Assembly (NCBI GenBank): GCA_038244535.1
Contig: JBBRTJ010000105.1
Span: forward strand, 1 to 11,959
DNA length: 11,959 bases
Reading direction: 5' to 3'
Source of the DNA: JBBRTJ01 sp038244535
GTDB taxonomy: Bacteria; Actinomycetota; Acidimicrobiia; Acidimicrobiales; Ilumatobacteraceae
The translations under genes were made by a program, and so were the position numbers. The notes under the pieces were generated by a model. The model did no database searches. It saw nothing but the letters and a program-made list of their open reading frames with translations, and was not told the DNA's origin. This document shows, one piece after another, positions 6,245-11,959 of the stretch (the first letter of the stretch is position 1; every line of letters begins with the position of its first letter).

Positions 6245-7267
6245 TCAGAGCGTGGGCGGGAGCACGGCAATGGCGCTGTCGTACAGCACCATGGCCAGGC
6301 TGGCGACCACCGGTGCCGCGAGGAGGAACACCGCCGGGGAGCGCCACGCTCCGCGCGCCCGGGAGGTGGCCAGCAGCGCGGCCACGAGCAGGATCGACCA
6401 CAGGGTCAGCGCGGCCAGCGATCCGGGCTGGCGGTCGGGATCGAGCTCCTCGGTGGCCATGGCGTCACTGGTCGAGCCACCAGGCACCGGTGGGCCTGAG
6501 AGCGTGGCGACGACGACGATGCGTTCGGCGGCGACCCCCCACGGATCGCTCGTCACCAGGGCCAGGCGGGACCCTGTGGCGTCGGCTCCGTCACGGGCCG
6601 CGGCCAGCACGCTCGCCGGCCGGTCCGGCACGATCGTGGCCGTGACGACTGTGTAGTTGAGCGTTCCCCGCGGGGTGGTGAGCACGACCTCGTCGCCCTC
6701 ACGGGCGCTGTGCAGCGATGCGAACGGGGAGCCGAACGCCGCCCGTCGTCCCGCCACGATGCTCACGCCGAGCTGGCCGGGAAGCGGTGTCCCTCGCACG
6801 TGGCCCGGGCCGTCAGCGAGCTGTCCCTGGCGGGCACCCTCGACCATCACGGCGCTCAGACCGAGGCGCCTCGCGTCGATGAACCCGATGGGATCGCCGC
6901 GCCCAGGGTCGCGTGGCACGCCTCCGGCGTTGGCCTGCGACAAGGCGACCTGCAGGCGGCTCGTGAGTGCTCCCTGCGCGCGGTTGTAGAGCAGTGGGGA
7001 CACCAGGAACAGGTAGACGACGAAGCCCATCACGATCGCGCCGACGACCATCGCCACGTGCCGCGGCTGTGGCCACGACCACGAGCGCGCCGGGCTGACG
7101 CCCGAGGCAGCAGCCGTGGGGTCCGTCGCCGTGCCGGCACCGTCGGCCTTGGCTGCGGGCGCATCGACTCGTGCCTGCTGCCGGGGGGCGGGACACTCAC
7201 CGGTCGTGGCGACCTCGGCCCTGGCGTGCTCGTCGGCTTCGGTGTCGGGTTCGGTCACGATGCTCAT
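6245..7267 (-). CDS. Sortase-fold membrane protein with substituted catalytic His and Cys (pseudo-sortase)
   Basis: 340-residue protein with a charged, disordered cytoplasmic N-terminus (1-68), a membrane helix (about 71-90), a sortase domain (about 123-256) and two C-terminal membrane helices (about 284-300 and 310-328). The domain follows actinobacterial class E/F sortases closely: DPIGFIDARRLGLSAVMVEG, GPGHVRGTPLPGQLG, then VAGRRAAFGSPF where family members have GHRT, and LVTSDP where they have TCxP. The catalytic His is thus R174 and the nucleophilic Cys is S240 (AGC); the Arg at 249 is retained. C25, in the disordered N-terminus, is the only cysteine and cannot replace it. Transpeptidation is therefore not expected. 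Start ATG at 7267 shares one base with the stop of the upstream gene (TGATG), implying coupled translation and perhaps a complex with that protein. An active sortase using Ser is conceivable but unlikely. Confidence 0.85.
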   Translation of the reverse strand: MSIVTEPDTEADEHARAEVATTGECPAPRQQARVDAPAAKADGAGTATDPTAAASGVSPARSWSWPQPRHVAMVVGAIVMGFVVYLFLVSPLLYNRAQGALTSRLQVALSQANAGGVPRDPGRGDPIGFIDARRLGLSAVMVEGARQGQLADGPGHVRGTPLPGQLGVSIVAGRRAAFGSPFASLHSAREGDEVVLTTPRGTLNYTVVTATIVPDRPASVLAAARDGADATGSRLALVTSDPWGVAAERIVVVATLSGPPVPGGSTSDAMATEELDPDRQPGSLAALTLWSILLVAALLATSRARGAWRSPAVFLLAAPVVASLAMVLYDSAIAVLPPTL

Positions 7268-9354
7268 CAGGCGGGCCGCTTCCCGCGGCGGGCCCACCGA
7301 TCGCGGCACTCGACGCCCAGGCCCCCGATCAGTGACAGGGCACCGAGGACCAGCACGCCCGGCAGGACGAAGCCCGCCTGGGTGCCGTCCGTGGGCGGGG
7401 GGTCGCCGGGTTGCAGTTCGGTCGATGTGGTCGTGTTGCTCTCATCGCCTGTGCTGTCCGATCGCGTGGGGATCGAGGGTCGTGTCGTGGTCGGGCTGGT
7501 CGTGGCGGTGACCGGGCTGACGGTCGGCGCCGTGGTCGGCGTCGTCACCGCGCTCCCGCTCCCACCGCCACCGCTGCCACCACCACCTGAGCGCCGGATC
7601 GTGGTCGATGTGGTCGATGTGGTCGATGTCGTCGACGAGCTCGATGTCGTGGTCGGTGCCGTCGTCGTGGCGGCCTGGGTGGTCGTGGTCGGTGGCGGTG
7701 GATCGGCAACGACCGCAGCTCGCATCGCCTGGAGCTCGTCGGTCAGGCCGGTTGGCAGGGGGGTGTAGCCGCGCGGCAGGACCCGGCCGGGCGAGGTGGT
7801 GTTCTGGCCGTTGGCGAGCGTGAAGTCGATGGCGGCGACCATGTCGGCCCGAACGCTGCTGTCGGCGGCCGCCAGGGTGGGGCTGACCAAGTAGGTGATG
7901 TTCGCCATGGGGTAGGCGTCACTCGGGGCGGTGGCCCAGTTCAGCGTGTAGTGGCCGCTGGCATCGCGATCGGCCGAGGCGACCGCCCTCAGCACCGTCG
8001 TGTCGGAGGCATCGACGACGGACCCATCGGGCTGCTTGATGGCCACGGAGGGCAGTCCGTACCGAGCGGCGACAGTCGAGTCGACCAGTCCGAACACCGC
8101 CGGGGCGATGACCCCGCCGGGGATGCCGTTAAAGACCGTCGACGCCACGGTGTTGGCCCCTGTGCGCAGCACGAGGGAGCGGCCCGCCCCCTGCAGCGAG
8201 GCCGGCATGAGGTCGGTCGGTCCCGTGAGGTAGCCGGCGCCGATGAGGTCGCCATGGGCCTGGGCGTCGAGCCACTGCGTGAACAGCAGGGTCTCTTCAT
8301 TGGCCTCGGCCCGCATCACCCCGTAGGCGCTGCCGGGGAAGGTGACCCCGGGGTTGAGGGCGGCGAGCTCGGTGGCATCCGTCGGGCTGTTGAGCCACGA
8401 GAAGGACTGACCCGTGAACAGCTTGGCGAGCAGGCGGGGAGACATCGTGATCTTGTCGACCCGGTTGCCGGTGCGGGCATCTCGGAAGTTCGACACCACC
8501 TGCAGGCTCGTGAGCGTGACCGGGGCCTGCGCCCACGTGGTGGCCGTCACCGTGTAGCCGAGGCCGGCTAGCTCGTCGGCGTCGGCCTGGGTCACCGGCT
8601 GACCGAGAGCGGCCCACTGGAGGCTGCCCTCGAGGAAGAGGTCGCGAGCGTCGGGCGAGGGGAGCTTGGTCCAGTCGTAGTCCAGCGCCGTCGGGCTCTG
8701 GCAGAGCCGGGCGCCGTAGGAGAGCATGGCCAGGTCGGCCGCAGTGCTGCCTCCTCCCTCGACGCGCTTCGGCAAGCCAGTGGGGCACGAGGCGGCTGTC
8801 GGGGCGTAGGTCAGTGCGATCGTGGCGAAGGCGGTGGCGGGATCCCACCCCACCGACACCAAGGGCTGGACGATCAGACGGACCTCACAGTCGTGGGTGA
8901 GGTCGCACGTGATCTTGGTCGACGCCGGAATTGACGGATCGCTGGCATCGGGGAGCTGGAAGCGAAAGGCACCGGCGCCGGTGAGGTCACTGACCTTGTT
9001 GAAGAGCCGATAGGGGCAGTCGGTGTCGAGCACGGCGCCTCTCGTGCACAAGGCGACCATGACGTCGAGGGGCTTGCCCTTGGTGTTGAGGAGCGCGGTC
9101 CAACTCGCGTCGACGACCTGGCCTTCGAAGATGTCGGTGGAGGGTGTCACCGAGCCTTGGGCGGCGGGTGGGTTGGTGGCCGCAGGTCCGACGGCGGGCG
9201 CGGCGACCGGGCTCACGGGCGCCGAGGTCGTCGGCACCGTGGCCGAGCGACTGGCCGACGCGGTGCCCCCGGGCGTCAGCGCGAGGGCACCAAGGATCAC
9301 CGAGAGCCCTATCGCGCTGAGTGCCGCACCACGATGCCGGGTTCCGACACGCAC
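7267..9354 (-). CDS. Membrane-anchored PstS-like protein with degenerate phosphate loops
   Basis: 695-residue exported protein. It has a signal peptide (about 1-35), an Ala/Pro/Thr-rich spacer and a beta-rich N-terminal domain (about 70-186) with paired cysteines C103/C113 and C150/C156. That pattern recalls neocarzinostatin-like folds, a tentative call. A PstS-like binding domain follows (about 190-540), then a Thr/Ser/Pro-rich linker including two GGGGS units (551-657), a membrane helix (661-681) and a basic tail. PstS landmarks are GGGST (200-204), ITMSPRLLAKLFTGQ (302-316), LLFTQWLDA (356-364) and RGYTPLP (528-534). The SD-type loop reads AALGQP (248-253) and the SGT/SGD loop reads ANEET (351-355), so phosphate binding is doubtful. 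There is no LPXTG signal although a sortase-like gene follows. Start GTG at 9354 has GGAGG 7 bases upstream. It is divergent from pstC. It may be a tethered sensor or accessory of Pst rather than a transporter subunit. Confidence 0.75.
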   Translation of the reverse strand: MRVGTRHRGAALSAIGLSVILGALALTPGGTASASRSATVPTTSAPVSPVAAPAVGPAATNPPAAQGSVTPSTDIFEGQVVDASWTALLNTKGKPLDVMVALCTRGAVLDTDCPYRLFNKVSDLTGAGAFRFQLPDASDPSIPASTKITCDLTHDCEVRLIVQPLVSVGWDPATAFATIALTYAPTAASCPTGLPKRVEGGGSTAADLAMLSYGARLCQSPTALDYDWTKLPSPDARDLFLEGSLQWAALGQPVTQADADELAGLGYTVTATTWAQAPVTLTSLQVVSNFRDARTGNRVDKITMSPRLLAKLFTGQSFSWLNSPTDATELAALNPGVTFPGSAYGVMRAEANEETLLFTQWLDAQAHGDLIGAGYLTGPTDLMPASLQGAGRSLVLRTGANTVASTVFNGIPGGVIAPAVFGLVDSTVAARYGLPSVAIKQPDGSVVDASDTTVLRAVASADRDASGHYTLNWATAPSDAYPMANITYLVSPTLAAADSSVRADMVAAIDFTLANGQNTTSPGRVLPRGYTPLPTGLTDELQAMRAAVVADPPPPTTTTQAATTTAPTTTSSSSTTSTTSTTSTTIRRSGGGGSGGGGSGSAVTTPTTAPTVSPVTATTSPTTTRPSIPTRSDSTGDESNTTTSTELQPGDPPPTDGTQAGFVLPGVLVLGALSLIGGLGVECRDRWARRGKRPA
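7601..7636. repeat. 9-base tandem repeat in the Thr/Ser linker coding region
   Basis: GTGGTCGAT occurs three times in a row on the plus strand (7601-7627), followed by a degenerate fourth copy GTCGTCGAC (7628-7636). It encodes a Ser-Thr-Thr repeat of the wall-spanning linker. It is in frame, so copy-number change would only alter linker length. Confidence 0.8.
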
Positions 9355-9361
9355 TTGGATG

Positions 9362-9366
9362 CCTCC
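9362..9366 (-). promoter_or_regulatory. Shine-Dalgarno GGAGG of the PstS-like gene
   Basis: GGAGG on the minus strand, 7 bases before GTG at 9354. It supports that GTG as the start and places the signal peptide at the N-terminus. Confidence 0.75.
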
Positions 9367-9462
9367 AGATCGATGACGAGACGCGCGCGCGCCACGCTCC
9401 GACGCGACTGCACGGTCACTCGTACCAGCCGCATCGGGTGCCAGTCACCGGGATGCCTCATT

Positions 9463-9502
9463 GTTCGCCTGCCGTCAGGCTGCTGTTCACCTGGCCTTCC
9501 TA
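9463..9502 (+). promoter_or_regulatory. PHO-box-like array in the divergent pstC promoter region
   Basis: Four 7-mers at exact 11-base spacing: GTTCGCC (9463), GTCAGGC (9474), GTTCACC (9485) and CTTCCTA (9496). Two are at or one base from the actinobacterial PhoP unit GTTCACC. TACGCT at 9501-9506 is a plausible -10 element, 41 bases upstream of the pstC ATG. The orientation faces pstC, but the 192-base divergent gap could let the same bound PhoP affect the PstS-like gene on the other strand. Confidence 0.75.
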
Positions 9503-9546
9503 CGCTTCGACGGTCCCCCCGCCCAGGAGCCGAGGCACCCACGCGC

Positions 9547-10563
9547 ATGGCTGTCGCCGACCTCACCGACGCCGAACCCGACGCCGGCACGCCCGGCGGC
9601 GACCAGCCCCGAGCGGTCGCGGCGCGCCGCTCGTTGGCCGACCGCGTCTACCGGGGCTTGGCGACGGCGGCCGGCATCTCGACGTTCGTGGTGATGGGGC
9701 TGATCGGGCTGTTCCTCGCCGTCCAGGCCTGGCCCGCGCTCAAGGTCTCGGGCTGGGGCTTCTTGACCGAGCAGAGCTGGACCGTCAACGACAAGGGTGA
9801 CTTCGGAGTTGCCGCGCTGCTGTTCGGCACCATCGTCATCGCGCTGATCGCGCTGGCGATCGCCATCCCGATTGCCATCGGAGCGGCCCTCTACCTCACC
9901 GAGTACGCCCCCCGTCGGGTGCGCCGGCCCCTCGTGAGCCTCATCGACCTCATGGCGGCGATCCCCAGCCTCGTGTTCGGCCTGTGGGGCCTGTTCTTCC
10001 TGCAGCCCCAGATGCTCGGGCTGTCGCAGTGGCTGGCGAACCACCTCGGCTTCCTCCCCATCTTCCAGGTGAGCGGCCCGACGGAGAACCCCAGCACGTT
10101 CGCCGCCTCGCCGTTCATCGCCGGCACCGTCGTGGCGCTGATGGTGCTCCCCATCGCCACCTCGGTCATCCGAGAGGTGTTCTCCCAAGCGCCCCCAGTC
10201 GAAAGGGAGGGGGCGCTCGCCCTCGGCGCCACCCGCTTCACGATGATCAGAGCGGTCGTGCTGCCCTTTGGTCGCGGCGGCATGGTCGGCGGCATCATGC
10301 TCGGCCTCGGACGAGCGCTGGGCGAGACGATCGCCGTCGCCCTCATCATCTCGCCCCTGTTCGAGATCCGCCGCGGGATCCTCGACACCGGCGGTGCGTC
10401 GATCGCCGGCAACATCGCTCAGAAGTACGGCGAGGCCAGCGGGCTGTCGCTCAACGCGCTGGTGGCATCGGGCCTCGTGCTGTTCGTCGTCACCTTGGCC
10501 GTCAACCTGGTTGCGTCGTTCATCGTCAGCCGCAGCCGCAGCTCGGCGGGGGTCGAGCTGTGA
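9547..10563 (+). CDS. pstC: Phosphate ABC transporter permease PstC
   Basis: 338-residue integral membrane subunit that forms the phosphate channel with PstA. A cytoplasmic N-terminus of about 38 residues precedes six hydrophobic segments: about 39-61, 88-116, 129-152, 188-207, 245-270 and 303-328. The cytoplasmic EAA-type coupling loop EREGALALGATRFTMIRAVV (219-238) contacts PstB, and the following GLGRALGETIAV (253-264) is a PstC hallmark. The extracytoplasmic loop after the third helix (about 152-187) matches PstC proteins of usual length. ATG at 9547 is preferred to the long upstream extension because family homology and the membrane topology begin here and the upstream part covers the promoter. 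Its TGA overlaps the GTG of pstA by four bases, a sign of coupled translation. Expression is probably PhoP-dependent through the array upstream. Confidence 0.94.
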   Translation: MAVADLTDAEPDAGTPGGDQPRAVAARRSLADRVYRGLATAAGISTFVVMGLIGLFLAVQAWPALKVSGWGFLTEQSWTVNDKGDFGVAALLFGTIVIALIALAIAIPIAIGAALYLTEYAPRRVRRPLVSLIDLMAAIPSLVFGLWGLFFLQPQMLGLSQWLANHLGFLPIFQVSGPTENPSTFAASPFIAGTVVALMVLPIATSVIREVFSQAPPVEREGALALGATRFTMIRAVVLPFGRGGMVGGIMLGLGRALGETIAVALIISPLFEIRRGILDTGGASIAGNIAQKYGEASGLSLNALVASGLVLFVVTLAVNLVASFIVSRSRSSAGVEL

Positions 10564-11732
10564 CCGTCGTCGACGTAGCGGTGGCCGAGACCACGACCGA
10601 GCCGCCCGAGGTGATCCGGGTGCTGCCGCAGCCGCAGCGGCTCCTACGCCCAGGGGCGGCCAAGCCTGCCGATGTGGCGCTGCTCGTCGCCTCGGCGGTC
10701 TCAGCCATCTCGCTCGTCTGGATCATCTACTACCGCCTCTCGCTGCTCGAGGGCGCACTTGGCTTCTGGTTGTGCTCCTACATCGCGTTTCTCGTGATCC
10801 ACGGGCTCGTCGTGCAGGCCCGTGACGGCGGGCGCGCCGCGCGCGATCGGCTGGCCGCCGTCATCACCGGCTCGGCTGCGCTGGCGCTGCTGACCCCGCT
10901 CGTACTCGTCGTGTTCTTCGTGTTCGTCAAGGGCTTCCGAGCGTTGCTGCGCATCAACTTCTTCACCGACGACGCTGCGCTGCTCTCGGCCGACGCGCCT
11001 CGCAACGTCGGCGGCGCCAAGGCGGCGCTGCTCGGCACGCTGCAGCAGGTCGCGCTGGCGGTGGTCCTGTCCGTCCCCCTTGGGGTGCTGTGCGCGGTGT
11101 ACCTGCACGAGGTGCGGGGGCGGGCCACCAGATGGGTGCGTACCGTGGTGGACGCCATGAGCGGCACGCCGTCGATCGTGGCCGGCCTGTTCATCTACTC
11201 CGTGGTCGTGGTCGGCCCGCTCGGCTGGGGCTACTCGGGCTTCGCGGGTGCGCTCGCGCTCTCGGTGCTGATGCTGCCCACGGTCACCCGCACTTCCGAG
11301 GTGGTGCTCCGGCTCGTGCCCGGCGGCGTGCGGGAGGCCGCGCTCGCCCTCGGCGCCCCGGAGTGGAGGTGCACCACGCAAGCGGTGCTGCCTACCGCCC
11401 GGTCCGGCCTCGTGACGGCCATCATCCTCGGCGTCGCCCGTGCCGTCGGCGAGACGGCACCGTTGATCCTCACGATCTTTGGCACGCAGTACGTGAACAC
11501 CAACCCGTTCCAGGGCGCGCAGTCCGCGCTGCCGCTGTACGTGTACCAGTTCATCCGCCAGCCGAGCGATCAGCTGATCGAGCGGGCGTGGGCGGGCGCG
11601 CTGCTGCTGATGCTGGTCGTGTTGGTGCTGTTCGTCATCGCTCGTGTCCTCAGCCGCTCGAAACCCGAGCGTGCTGCCCTTCGCGACGCCCGCCGTGGCG
11701 AGCGCGCTCTGCGACGCACCACCGTCGCCTGA
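10560..11732 (+). CDS. pstA: Phosphate ABC transporter permease PstA, with N-terminal extension
   Basis: 390-residue permease partner of PstC, about 100 residues longer than E. coli-type PstA. The N-terminal part adds two membrane helices (about 36-58 and 66-86). Then come a helix at 99-122, the binding-protein-dependent permease core with helices near 155-181, 196-219, 226-247 and 283-307, and a last helix at 343-363. The EAA loop REAALALGAPEWRCTTQAVL (258-277) and GVARAVGETAPL (291-302) identify the PstA family. Start GTG at 10560 overlaps the pstC stop (GTGA); a longer frame from 9984 lies inside pstC. It ends at TGA 11730-11732, directly at the start of pstB. The role of the extra helices is unknown; they might contact the membrane-anchored accessory proteins encoded nearby, which is speculation. 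Confidence 0.93.
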   Translation: MTVVDVAVAETTTEPPEVIRVLPQPQRLLRPGAAKPADVALLVASAVSAISLVWIIYYRLSLLEGALGFWLCSYIAFLVIHGLVVQARDGGRAARDRLAAVITGSAALALLTPLVLVVFFVFVKGFRALLRINFFTDDAALLSADAPRNVGGAKAALLGTLQQVALAVVLSVPLGVLCAVYLHEVRGRATRWVRTVVDAMSGTPSIVAGLFIYSVVVVGPLGWGYSGFAGALALSVLMLPTVTRTSEVVLRLVPGGVREAALALGAPEWRCTTQAVLPTARSGLVTAIILGVARAVGETAPLILTIFGTQYVNTNPFQGAQSALPLYVYQFIRQPSDQLIERAWAGALLLMLVVLVLFVIARVLSRSKPERAALRDARRGERALRRTTVA

Positions 11733-11736
11733 TGTC

Positions 11737-11741
11737 GGAGG
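11737..11741 (+). promoter_or_regulatory. Shine-Dalgarno GGAGG favouring the GTG start of pstB
   Basis: GGAGG 5 bases before GTG at 11747. It lies inside the longer version of pstB that would start at ATG 11732, so it decides between the two in favour of the shorter one. Confidence 0.55.
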
Positions 11742-11746
11742 CCCCT

Positions 11747-11959
11747 GTGAGCACCACCTCGACCGACGCTCCCGCTCGCTCGAACGGCGACACCGCAGTC
11801 TTGTCCCCGCCTTCGCCGGCGACGGTCACTGGCAGCCTCGTGGCCGAGCAGGTGAGTGCGTGGTTCGGCAGCCGCAAGGTGCTCGACCGCGTGAACCTCT
11901 CGATGGCCCCCCGCACGGTGACCGCGCTGATCGGCCCGTCCGGCTGTGGCAAGTCGACG
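11747..11959 (+). CDS. pstB: Phosphate ABC transporter ATPase PstB, N-terminal part (cut by right edge)
   Basis: ATP-hydrolysing subunit that drives PstC/PstA, here only its first 71 codons. After a Ser/Thr/Pro-rich N-terminus of about 30 residues, which is longer than usual, come VAEQVSAWFGSRKVLDRVNL (32-51) and the Walker A motif GPSGCGKST (63-71), as in PstB proteins. The tip of the A-loop is WF rather than the more common Tyr. GTG at 11747 has GGAGG 5 bases upstream. The alternative ATG at 11732 overlaps the pstA stop as TGATG and would add five residues. The Walker B, signature and H-loop motifs lie beyond the window. It is co-transcribed with pstC and pstA. Confidence 0.92.
   Translation, partial: MSTTSTDAPARSNGDTAVLSPPSPATVTGSLVAEQVSAWFGSRKVLDRVNLSMAPRTVTALIGPSGCGKST

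Noticed and set aside
7260..7420. LPXTG-type sorting signal at the C-terminus of the 695-residue protein
   Set aside because: A hydrophobic helix and basic tail are present, but the preceding residues contain no LPXTG or close variant; LPG inside the helix is not a sorting motif.
9381..9392. Alternating CG run in the divergent promoter gap as a special structural element
   Set aside because: It is short and composition alone in this GC-rich DNA explains it.
9157..9546. N-terminal extension of pstC by 130 codons
   Set aside because: The extension crosses the start of the divergent gene and the PHO-like promoter region and is Arg-rich without any family resemblance; the ATG at 9547 fits PstC.

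Overview
The window comes from a high-GC actinobacterium. The GC-rich codons, GTG/TTG starts and extended actinobacterial PstA, together with the membrane-anchored Thr-rich exported proteins, suit a lineage such as Acidimicrobiia, but placing it at that rank is an inference. Genes are tightly packed. No intergenic gap exceeds about 200 bases, and I see no tRNA, rRNA, CRISPR array or insertion sequence.

Positions 1-4108 (all minus strand) hold a lipid-catabolism group. In transcription order these are a FadD-type acyl-CoA synthetase (4108-2498), a Bax-inhibitor-1/YccA-like seven-helix membrane protein (2412-1597), an MFE-2-like short-chain dehydrogenase (1528-632) and the N-terminal 193 codons of an acyl-CoA dehydrogenase that runs off the left edge (580-1). 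Activation of an acid to its CoA ester, alpha,beta-dehydrogenation and hydroxyacyl-CoA oxidation form a coherent beta-oxidation or steroid/side-chain type route.

Positions 4154-11959 are a phosphate-uptake (Pst) region, split by a divergent intergenic segment at 9355-9546. To the right, pstC, pstA and pstB (pstB cut by the window end) overlap or nearly overlap on the plus strand. To the left, on the minus strand, a large membrane-anchored protein resembling a phosphate-binding protein is translationally coupled to a sortase-fold membrane protein. These are followed by a small membrane-anchored cupredoxin-like protein and then a secreted PstS, which is closed by a perfect 16-bp terminator hairpin. 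Arrays of 7-mers resembling GTTCACC at exact 11-base spacing lie upstream of pstC, pstS and the cupredoxin-like gene. This is the layout of actinobacterial PhoP (PHO) boxes and suggests the region is a phosphate-starvation regulon.

The most interesting part is 5605-9354. Three exported proteins lie between PstS and PstCAB, and all three appear to have lost active-site or ligand residues. The sortase-like protein has Arg for the catalytic His and Ser for the catalytic Cys. The PstS-like protein has lost two of three phosphate-binding loops and has no LPXTG signal. The cupredoxin lacks the Cys/His/Met copper ligands. I suggest a Pho-regulated, non-catalytic extracytoplasmic accessory or sensory complex for phosphate uptake. 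The losses are read from the sequence; the function is inference.
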